A stretch of 10,576 nt of DNA, taken from positions 1 to 10,576 of the forward strand of contig CAYSPT010000110.1 in the NCBI GenBank assembly GCA_964432985.1, written 5' to 3'. Within the stretch, counting starts at the first letter, position 1, and the number at the start of each line of letters is the position of its first letter. The notes under the pieces are model-generated. The model had not been told where the DNA came from, made no database searches, and saw only the letters and a list, made by a program, of their open reading frames with translations. Positions 5,216 to 10,576 of the stretch are shown here, piece after piece. Source of the stretch: CAYSPT01 sp964432985. Its GTDB lineage: Bacteria > Muiribacteriota > CAYSPT01. Position numbers and translations under genes: made by a program.

Positions 5216-7129
5216 TTATTTCTTGCCGAAAATCTTGTTGAAGAAGTTGACGATGTCACCGAACAGACCGCTCTTCTTGCGTTTGTCCTCTTCGTCTTTT
5301 TCGCGGCGTTTCCGTTCCTGCTCTTCGATCCGCTTGCGGTCCTCTTCGAGACGCTTCTGCTTCTCTTCGTCCAGCTTGAGCTGCTCTTCTTCATCCTGCT
5401 TCTTACGAAGCTCCTCGGCTTTTTTCTTCTCTTCCGCTTCACGCTTCAGGCGGGCTTCTTCCTGCTTGCGCTTCAGCTCTTCGATAAGCCGCTTCTTATC
5501 CTCTTCGCGCTTCCTGAGCTCTTCAGCCTCTTTCTTCTTAAGCTCATCTTCTTCTTTCTTCTCTTCTTCTTCGGACAGATCTCCGGCAGGAGATTTCGGT
5601 GTGTTGGCAGGGGCCTTACCGTCCAGGCTTATGGACACCTTGGCTGCCCAGCGGTCGCCCAGGTCCTTGATCTCATCAATCTTGATGGCAACTTTCCCGT
5701 TCTTGTACTCGCCACCGGCCAGGAAGAAGTTCTGTTTCCGGGACTTGCTCACGGGGCGGCCCTGGGCCACCTTCAGACGGTTGACGTCCAGGTTGTCCAC
5801 GTAGGAGATGAAGACCGCCACGTTGGCCTTGCTCTTCTTGCCGCCGGGACCTTCGAAATACCCCACGAAGTCCTTGTCCACACTCTTGCGGTCGAAGACC
5901 TCCATCACGTAATGATCATCGTCATTGGACGTGGTCGTGTCGGCAATCGCCAGTCCGACCACCTGCCCCTTGGACGTGCGGGATTCCAACCAGACGGTTT
6001 CGCTTGAATCCACCTCTTTAATGCGGTCCTTGATCCAGTCCTTTTTCTTGCCGGTACCGGAGTAGGACTTTTTCCGGGAAAGCAGGTACATGCTCACCCC
6101 TTTGGTTCCCACCTGGTTGCCGGCGGCCATCAGGGCGCTGTACCCGAGATCGCGCTTGGGATGCGAGGTGTAAGGGTAGAGATCGGGCAGGCCGAGCTGG
6201 TGACCGAACTCGTGGCTGTAGGTACCCGTGCTGACACCGACCCCCATAACGATTCCGCTGGCGTAACTACCGCTGACGATGTCCTTACGCTTGTCGTACC
6301 TGATACCGGAAGGGCTGCCGGAGGTGGACGCGGGCCAGAACTGGTCGCTTCCCCAGTTGTTGCCGCCGGTGCCGGGCACTATGTAGATGATGTGCCGGTA
6401 CTTGCTGGGATCAGCCCCGGCTTTGTACACCTGGGGGAGAACAGCTTTTTTCATCTGGTGCGCACCCTGCCATGATCTGCCGTAATCGCCGCAGTCACGC
6501 ATCCAGTTGCCGCCGGAATCTTTCTTGTCCTTGGAGTACACGGTGCGGTTTACATCCAGGTAAGTTCCCGGAGCAACATCGAATGCCACCTCGTCCATGG
6601 TCTCCTTGGACTCGTACGAGATGACCCTGTAATACGCCACCATCTCATTCAGCTTTTTGGTGGCGACAGTCACCGGATCGCCGTTGAACTTCTGGTCCTT
6701 GAACTCCACCGGCACCACCAGGGTGTTCCCTTCTTTTTTAAACTCCCCGGATGAAGCCGCTTCCGTGACCGCTCCGCATGAGAACGTCCCGCGGGCGCTT
6801 TTGTCGAAAGCGGCCTTTGTCAAGCTCTTGAGGGCATTGACCGTCCAGGTGTAGGTATTGCCCATCTTCAGGAAACCGTCTTCAACGGTGTGGATGGTTT
6901 TCTGCGGGTACCGCTGGTACACCAGCTTGAACGTTTCTCCGTCGAACACCGACAACTCGTAGACCTTCGCCCCGGACACCCTTCCCCACTTCAACGTCGG
7001 GGTGGTCCCGTCGACCACGGCCTCGTTATCCGGCGATATGAGACGCAGCGCGTACACGGGACCGCAAACCGCGGTCATCGTCAGTATGGCAACAAGAGTG
7101 ACTGTACAGCTGAGAGTTCGTGATCTCAC
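5216..7129 (-). CDS. Secreted M6-like zinc metalloprotease with a charged-helix C-terminal extension and amphipathic tail
   Basis: A complete 637-residue protein starting at a GTG. Residues 1-27 are a Sec signal peptide with likely cleavage after VYA. Residues about 28-117 look like an all-beta, fibronectin-III-like domain (SPDNEAVVDGTTPTLKWG ... YTWTVNAL). The protease region follows, with the zincin signature HEFGHQLGLPD at 306-316: H306, H310 and D316 as zinc ligands and E307 as catalytic base. HExxHxxGxxD followed by LY is characteristic of immune-inhibitor-A-like M6 peptidases. Past about residue 460 comes a short beta region, then residues 519-619 are almost only K, E, R, D, L and A, a predicted coiled coil or single alpha helix. 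The last 18 residues (SGLFGDIVNFFNKIFGKK) form a strongly amphipathic helix. The catalytic region suggests extracellular proteolysis; the tail suggests a rod ending in a membrane- or partner-binding anchor. It converges with the serine protease gene. Confidence 0.88.
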   Translation of the reverse strand: MRSRTLSCTVTLVAILTMTAVCGPVYALRLISPDNEAVVDGTTPTLKWGRVSGAKVYELSVFDGETFKLVYQRYPQKTIHTVEDGFLKMGNTYTWTVNALKSLTKAAFDKSARGTFSCGAVTEAASSGEFKKEGNTLVVPVEFKDQKFNGDPVTVATKKLNEMVAYYRVISYESKETMDEVAFDVAPGTYLDVNRTVYSKDKKDSGGNWMRDCGDYGRSWQGAHQMKKAVLPQVYKAGADPSKYRHIIYIVPGTGGNNWGSDQFWPASTSGSPSGIRYDKRKDIVSGSYASGIVMGVGVSTGTYSHEFGHQLGLPDLYPYTSHPKRDLGYSALMAAGNQVGTKGVSMYLLSRKKSYSGTGKKKDWIKDRIKEVDSSETVWLESRTSKGQVVGLAIADTTTSNDDDHYVMEVFDRKSVDKDFVGYFEGPGGKKSKANVAVFISYVDNLDVNRLKVAQGRPVSKSRKQNFFLAGGEYKNGKVAIKIDEIKDLGDRWAAKVSISLDGKAPANTPKSPAGDLSEEEEKKEEDELKKKEAEELRKREEDKKRLIEELKRKQEEARLKREAEEKKKAEELRKKQDEEEQLKLDEEKQKRLEEDRKRIEEQERKRREKDEEDKRKKSGLFGDIVNFFNKIFGKK

Positions 7130-7137
7130 ACGATCAT

Positions 7138-7143
7138 CTCCTT
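7138..7143 (-). promoter_or_regulatory. Ribosome binding site supporting the GTG start of the metalloprotease
   Basis: Read on the minus strand this is AAGGAG, 8 nt before the GTG at 7129. The nearer ATG overlapping this site is followed within three codons by TGA, so GTG is the usable start and gives an intact signal peptide. Confidence 0.75.
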
Positions 7144-7194
7144 AATAGATTTTATTAATAAAGCATAGTTTAAATATCACCACATATAACAAAT

Positions 7195-7224
7195 CCCTTC
7201 CAGCTCTTACGGCTGCCGGAAGGG
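7195..7224. other. Imperfect hairpin in the divergent intergenic region
   Basis: CCCTTCC (7195-7201) pairs with GGAAGGG (7218-7224), with an inner AGC/GCT pairing and a 3-nt bulge. It lies 66 nt upstream of the metalloprotease start and may fall in its 5' leader. The tail read on the minus strand (ATTTGTTATATG) is not a proper T-run, so I do not call it a terminator. It could be an mRNA leader structure or have no function. Confidence 0.35.
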
Positions 7225-7258
7225 CGCTTATATACAGATGTTATGACATTTCTACCCT

Positions 7259-7310
7259 ATGTAATTGATCAATCTACATTTTTAATGTAGTTTTACATCT
7301 TTAATTGTAG
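7259..7310. promoter_or_regulatory. Cluster of palindromic candidate operator sites
   Basis: Three overlapping or adjacent palindromes lie here. The first is ATTGATCAAT (7264-7273), flanked by ATGTA and TACAT. The second is CTACATT-TTT-AATGTAG (7274-7290, perfect 7-bp arms). The third is a related imperfect copy with TACA and TGTA arms (7294-7309). TACAT half-sites recur around the downstream promoter at 7380, 7393 and 7400. This spacing of about 19-20 nt between similar palindromes suits a dimeric regulator binding in tandem between the two divergent genes. The regulator is not encoded in this window as far as I can see. Confidence 0.45.
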
Positions 7311-7363
7311 GCAGAGACGAGAATTATGTCAAGTAATTTACTCGCACAATCATAGTTTATTCT

Positions 7364-7392
7364 TTGACGACCGGCATTTTACATGCTATACT
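7364..7392 (+). promoter_or_regulatory. Strong sigma70-type promoter for the deiminase/flavoprotein operon
   Basis: TTGACG (7364-7369) and TATACT (7387-7392) are separated by exactly 17 nt, each five of six to consensus, and a TGC extended -10 motif precedes the second hexamer. Transcription would begin around 7399, giving a leader of about 27 nt. TACAT half-sites sit immediately upstream of and downstream from the -10, so regulation by the same factor as at 7259-7310 is plausible. Confidence 0.65.
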
Positions 7393-7414
7393 TACATTCT
7401 ACATTTTTTGACTC

Positions 7415-7420
7415 GGAGGA
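7415..7420 (+). promoter_or_regulatory. Ribosome binding site deciding the deiminase start
   Basis: GGAGGA sits 5 nt before the ATG at 7426. A TTG in the same frame at 7408 would place this site inside the coding sequence and add residues before the signal peptide, so 7426 is the better start. Confidence 0.8.
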
Positions 7421-7425
7421 ATATC

Positions 7426-7679
7426 ATGAAACGCACACCCGCCTGTATACACACACCCGCCCGTTTGCTTCTGGCCGCATTATTGTTAATTTTGCTTGGT
7501 TCTTTTCCGGTGGCAGCACAGACCGATCTCGATCTTGATAACCCGCTTCCCAACTGGATAGACCATGAAAGGGAAGTGGATGACCGGGGACCGGCTCTTT
7601 TCTACAGCGCCGTCACCCCGCCCCCCGAGAACTTCCGCATACCCGCAGAGTACGAACCGGTCAAGGCGATAGTAATGGG
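7426..7679 (+). CDS. Exported deiminase-like protein, N-terminal part (agmatine/peptidylarginine deiminase family), cut by gap
   Basis: 84 codons and part of the next are visible before the N gap. Residues 1-31 form a Sec signal peptide (basic start, LLLAALLLILLGSFPVAA, cleavage before QTD), so the product is exported. Residues 65-84 (PPPENFRIPAEYEPVKAIVM) match the N-terminal signature of the Porphyromonas-type peptidylarginine deiminase/agmatine deiminase family, in which R/AEF/YEP followed by a hydrophobic strand starts the first repeat of the pentein propeller. Family enzymes hydrolyse guanidino groups to ureido groups using Cys, His and acidic residues further downstream; these are hidden here, so activity is not shown. 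It is the first gene after a strong promoter. Expected full length is about 330-400 residues, so most of the gene is in the gap. Confidence 0.6.
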
Positions 7680-7779
7680 NNNNNNNNNNNNNNNNNNNNN
7701 NNNNNNNNNNNNNNNNNNNNNNNNNNNNNNNNNNNNNNNNNNNNNNNNNNNNNNNNNNNNNNNNNNNNNNNNNNNNNNN
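7680..7779. other. Assembly gap (100 N)
   Basis: A run of exactly 100 N, so the true length is unknown. At least most of the deiminase gene (about 800-900 nt if typical) must be missing, and additional genes of the operon could be hidden here. Reading frames that run through the N block must not be taken as real fusions. Confidence 0.98.
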
Positions 7780-7781
7780 TT

Positions 7782-7805
7782 CCCCCTGCAGAGATCGGCC
7801 GGTAG
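7782..7805 (+). CDS. Possible C-terminal end of a gene hidden in the gap
   Basis: Immediately after the gap one frame reads PPAEIGR and stops at TAG (7803-7805), 3 nt before the next ATG. Another frame reads FPLQRSAGRS and stops at TGA (7810-7812), overlapping that ATG by 4 nt. Either could be the end of the deiminase or of another gene, and tight spacing suggests translational coupling with the next gene in both cases. The residues are too few to choose; I prefer the first only slightly because the peptide looks more protein-like. Confidence 0.25.
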   Translation, partial: PPAEIGR

Positions 7806-7808
7806 ATC

Positions 7809-9026
7809 ATGAAATATCTGCGTAACATCGGCGTCAGGCTGCCCCAGGCAGTCATCCTGCTTTTCCTGGCCGCGGCGGTGTTCTACCGGCACCACAGCAT
7901 CGCACAGACTCAGTGGCAGCGGTCGCTGGACTACTCGGGTCCTGTTCTGAAGCAGGTCCAAATCCTGTTTCCCGGCGCCGCATCCGTAAAATGGGAAACC
8001 GACCCGGCCCTGCTCTCGGCGGTATATGACAGCCAGGGGAAAAACATCGGCTCGTTTCTCTTTACCAGCCCCTACGCCGGCGATATCAAGGGATACGCAG
8101 GCCCCGTCCCCATGGTGATCGGATTCGACACCGAAAACCGGATAACCGGTCTGCATCTACTGCCGAATGACGAGTCGAAGAACTTCCAGGCCTATCTACA
8201 AAGCCTGGAGTTTTTCGAGAAGTGGAACGGCCTGACACCGGGCGAAGCGCTGGGGGAACCGGTTGACGCGGTGAGCCGGGCAACCATGACCAGCACCGCC
8301 GTGAGAGATTCGATTACCAGGCGATTATCGCTCCTGGGCAGCGGCCTGCGCTGTGGTCAGACCGTGGCGGAGCAGGTCCCCGAACCCCGGATGGGACCGG
8401 GGGACATAGCTTCATCAAGCGTGCTTCTCCTGGCCCTTTTCAGCTTTCTCTTCCCACGGCAGTCCGCCCGGTTAAGATGGGTTCTGTTGTCCGCCAGTGT
8501 GGTGGTGCTGGGTTTCTGGAACGGCCAGTTTCTGTCGGTGTCGCTGATGGGTGGATGGGCAGTCAACGGAGTGAACTGGGTGTTCGTTCCCGTGCTGGTG
8601 CTTATCGCCCTGCTGGCGGTGCTCCTGCCTCTGGTTACCGGTAGAAAGTTTTATTGCATTTACCTCTGTCCTTACGGAGCCGCCCAGGAACTGGCCGGAA
8701 AAATCAGCCGGAGAAAAAGGACCGTGCCCGCCTGGCTTCGAAGTACGCTGCCCGGAATCAAGCGGCTGCTGGTTATCTTTATCCTGCTGGTTCTGCTGGT
8801 ACCGCTTGACTACGATCTCACGTTCCTTGAACCGTTCCCCGCGTTCCTTCTCCAGGCTGTTTCTGCGGCTGTGCTGATCTGGGCGCTGTTTTTCGTTCTT
8901 CTCTCCATCATCTTCCCCCGGTTCTGGTGCAACTATCTCTGTCCCACCGGCCAGATTCTCGAGCTCATCAGCCGCAATTTCTTCAAACATCGAGGACCAT
9001 ACAAGCCAGGGAATAAAACTCAATGA
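7809..9026 (+). CDS. NosR-like membrane flavoprotein: FMN-binding domain plus polyferredoxin-type transmembrane domain
   Basis: A complete 405-residue membrane protein. An N-terminal transmembrane helix (about 11-30) leads to an extracytoplasmic FMN-binding domain (about 35-185) that ends in VDAVSRATMTSTAV. This matches the covalent flavinylation motif SGATxTS of NqrC/RnfG/NosR-type domains, with R157 in place of Gly and T161 as the predicted FMN-bearing residue. Five or so transmembrane segments follow, carrying C283-x3-C287-P and C374-x3-C378-P, the paired CxxxCP motifs of NosR/NapH-type Fer4_5 domains. It lacks the two C-terminal ferredoxin motifs of full NosR. Such proteins carry electrons across the membrane to extracytoplasmic redox partners. 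An ApbE flavin transferase would be needed; none is visible, though it could be in the gap. The ribosome site is weak, fitting coupling to an upstream gene. It overlaps the next gene by ATGA. Confidence 0.87.
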   Translation: MKYLRNIGVRLPQAVILLFLAAAVFYRHHSIAQTQWQRSLDYSGPVLKQVQILFPGAASVKWETDPALLSAVYDSQGKNIGSFLFTSPYAGDIKGYAGPVPMVIGFDTENRITGLHLLPNDESKNFQAYLQSLEFFEKWNGLTPGEALGEPVDAVSRATMTSTAVRDSITRRLSLLGSGLRCGQTVAEQVPEPRMGPGDIASSSVLLLALFSFLFPRQSARLRWVLLSASVVVLGFWNGQFLSVSLMGGWAVNGVNWVFVPVLVLIALLAVLLPLVTGRKFYCIYLCPYGAAQELAGKISRRKRTVPAWLRSTLPGIKRLLVIFILLVLLVPLDYDLTFLEPFPAFLLQAVSAAVLIWALFFVLLSIIFPRFWCNYLCPTGQILELISRNFFKHRGPYKPGNKTQ

Positions 9027-10471
9027 GCCTGCACAGGGAAGACACCGTAACGATGACACCGGCACATGTCCGCTGGATCTGTATCGGGCTGCTTATTGTT
9101 TCAGCCGTGGCCTTGAGATATCAATTGCTCTACAACGATTTCTGGATGGACGAAATAGTGTCGCTGTATTTTGCCCGCAAGGCAACACATCCCATCCAGA
9201 TAGTCACCCTGATCCATCACGACAACAACCACGTTCTCAATACCTTCTTCATGTACCTGCTCGGCCACCGGGACCACTGGTTCTACTACCGCCTCCTTTC
9301 GTTTTTCACCGGAATAGGTTCGCTGGGACTGCTGTTTTGTTTGTTCCGCAAAGAAGATCCGACCGCGCGAATCACCGCCCTGGCCTTCCTGGCATTTTCA
9401 CCGTTGCACCTGGTGCTTTCCACCGATGCGCGCGGCTACGGACCGATGGTTTTCTTTTGCCTGCTGAGCCTCCTACTGTACCGGCGCTACATCAAACGGG
9501 GCACCCTGCAACTGCTGGAATCCCTGCTGTTCAACGCAGCGGTTATCCTGGGTTTTCTCTCCCACCTGACGTTCATCCACTGGTACTTCGGCCTGGCAGC
9601 CTGGGCTATATGCCGCTGGATAATCAGGGAAACCGGCAACAGGAACATGATCAAGGAGATGTGGTGCCTGCACCTGGTGCCCGTCCTTTTCTTGAGCGGA
9701 TTTTATTACATTCACGTTCAGCATATCGCCATCGGTGGAGGTCCGGTGTTCACCGTCACACAGGTGCTCAAGGAGTGCGTCGACGAATTCACCGGTGTTC
9801 TGGGGAACGATCTTTTTTCACTGATGGGGTTGATTATCGCCGTCATCGTTTTCGGCGGCGCCATGGTGCAGACTTTTGCCAGACGGTCAGCAGAAACCGT
9901 TTTCTTCCTGGTTTCTATCCTGCTGTCCCCAGCCCTGCTCATCCTCACCGTTAAACCCGAGCTGCTTTATGACCGCTACTTCTACGTGTCGATATTCAGC
10001 TTCATGATCCTGCTGTCCGGATTCCTGTCATATCTTTCCCGAAAGGGAATGGCGGGAAAGGCGCTCTACATCCTGCTGATAACGGGAGTCCTCATGTGCA
10101 ATGCTTCGGGGGTGAGCCGTCTGCTTCAGCACGGCCGCGGAAACTACCTGGAAGCGCTCCGGTTCATGGCACATTCTTCCGGGAGTGAAACGGTGCTGGT
10201 CGGCAGTGACTGCGATTTCAGAAACGGTCTTATCGTCGATTACTTTGCTCCTTTCGTGCGGAATACCACCGGCAAAACCGTCCGCTACCTGGAGATGGAT
10301 AAGTGGCCGGCCGGCGGGATTGAATGGATCATCTCCCACGACTCGGCGTACCACCCGGCACCAGACAATTCGATTATAGTAGAAGAGGTTGAGTACGGGC
10401 TGGCGAAGATATGCCCCTACGGCGGTTACACCGGCTGGAACTGGTATGTCTACCGCAAAACCGGCCAGTGA
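9023..10471 (+). CDS. GT39/PMT-like multi-pass membrane glycosyltransferase (GT-C fold)
   Basis: A complete 482-residue integral membrane protein with about 8-10 hydrophobic segments and a C-terminal soluble region of about 100 residues. The first transmembrane helix (about 17-35) is followed by NDFWMDE with D43-E44, the catalytic acidic motif in the first extracytoplasmic loop of GT-C enzymes such as ArnT and protein O-mannosyltransferases. HHDNNHVLNTFFMYLLG and YYRLLSFFTGIGSLGLLF are the next conserved blocks of the PMT_2/GT39 family. It should transfer a sugar from a polyprenyl-phosphate donor to a lipid, glycan or protein outside the membrane; the acceptor cannot be told. The start overlaps the previous stop (ATGA). 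An alternative ATG at 9053 would shorten the N-terminus by ten residues without affecting the first helix. Co-transcription with the flavoprotein is very likely, although no functional link is obvious. Confidence 0.82.
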   Translation: MSLHREDTVTMTPAHVRWICIGLLIVSAVALRYQLLYNDFWMDEIVSLYFARKATHPIQIVTLIHHDNNHVLNTFFMYLLGHRDHWFYYRLLSFFTGIGSLGLLFCLFRKEDPTARITALAFLAFSPLHLVLSTDARGYGPMVFFCLLSLLLYRRYIKRGTLQLLESLLFNAAVILGFLSHLTFIHWYFGLAAWAICRWIIRETGNRNMIKEMWCLHLVPVLFLSGFYYIHVQHIAIGGGPVFTVTQVLKECVDEFTGVLGNDLFSLMGLIIAVIVFGGAMVQTFARRSAETVFFLVSILLSPALLILTVKPELLYDRYFYVSIFSFMILLSGFLSYLSRKGMAGKALYILLITGVLMCNASGVSRLLQHGRGNYLEALRFMAHSSGSETVLVGSDCDFRNGLIVDYFAPFVRNTTGKTVRYLEMDKWPAGGIEWIISHDSAYHPAPDNSIIVEEVEYGLAKICPYGGYTGWNWYVYRKTGQ

Positions 10472-10576
10472 CAAATCAAGGGCATAAACCGGTTACATCG
10501 ATTATCTCCTCCGGATATAACTAACCCGGATTATTCATGCATGACAAAAAAAATCTCCAAAACCTTTTTAAAACCT
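10472..10576. other. 3' intergenic tail, no gene seen
   Basis: This stretch is AT-rich. TCCGG and CCGGA (separated by 11 nt) could form a weak 5-bp stem, and a 10-bp palindrome TCATGCATGA precedes an A8 run. The A-run is on the wrong strand for terminating the glycosyltransferase transcript. I see no convincing terminator or start codon with a ribosome site. Confidence 0.5.

Noticed and set aside
5223..5804. 193-codon Ser/Phe/Arg-rich open frame on the plus strand opposite the metalloprotease tail
   Set aside because: It is the mirror of the Lys/Glu-rich helix codons (GAA, GAG, AAG read backwards as TTC, CTC, CTT) and has no independent support.
7043..7129. Metalloprotease N-terminus as a lipoprotein signal
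   Set aside because: The residues before C22 (TMTAVC) do not fit a lipobox; a standard cleavage site after VYA at residues 25-27 is better.
7408..7812. A continuous coding sequence running through the second N gap
   Set aside because: The N block has unknown real length, so frame continuity is an artefact; the TTG start at 7408 also overlaps the ribosome site of the ATG at 7426.
10472..10576. Terminator or new gene at the right edge
   Set aside because: The only stem is 5 bp with a loose loop and is followed by A rather than T residues; no start codon with a ribosome site is seen.

Overview
This 10.6 kb stretch has moderate-to-high GC coding sequence and contains two runs of exactly 100 N (1912-2011 and 7680-7779). 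That is how assemblers mark joins of unknown length, so this is probably a scaffold from a draft or metagenome-assembled bacterial genome. Clear Shine-Dalgarno sites, sigma70-like promoter hexamers, Sec signal peptides, a Deg/HtrA-type protease and a NosR-like membrane redox protein suggest a Gram-negative-type bacterium. I cannot name a phylum from the sequence. No tRNA, rRNA, CRISPR array, integrase, transposase or recognisable defence system is visible.

Left part (1-1911, plus strand): the last 19 codons of a protein that may be a class III nucleotide cyclase, then a complete YjbQ/UPF0047 protein, then a complete adenosine-deaminase-superfamily enzyme whose usual TDD active-site motif reads TDN. 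A small palindromic element follows the deaminase stop by a few bases, and then the first gap.

Middle part: on the minus strand a small zinc-ribbon protein (3232-3486) lies upstream of a PLP-dependent aminotransferase (3139 down into the gap). Between them is a 31-nt sequence present twice at a 57-nt spacing; one copy encodes the zinc-ribbon protein's C-terminus and stop codon. Divergently on the plus strand is an exported Deg/HtrA-like serine protease (3619-5097). It converges on a large minus-strand secreted zinc metalloprotease (7129-5216) whose C-terminus is a roughly 100-residue Lys/Glu/Arg helix capped by an 18-residue amphipathic tail. The 118-nt gap between the two protease genes is largely filled by two unrelated palindromic elements. 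One is a second copy of the element after the deaminase, with compensatory base changes in its stem; the other is a 57-nt hairpin that looks like a transposon-derived miniature element.

Right part (7130-10576, plus strand): an AT-rich divergent regulatory region with a strong sigma70-type promoter and a cluster of TACAT/ATGTA half-sites drives an exported deiminase-like protein cut by the second gap. After the gap come a NosR-like FMN-binding/4Fe-4S membrane protein and a GT39-like multi-pass glycosyltransferase, overlapping by 4 nt and probably co-transcribed. Three genes in the window encode Sec-exported proteins and two encode membrane proteins, so the main theme is envelope and secreted proteins. 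I see no single new multi-gene system. The best leads are the metalloprotease tail architecture, the covarying palindromes, the duplicated gene end, and the regulatory cluster with the partly hidden deiminase/flavoprotein operon.
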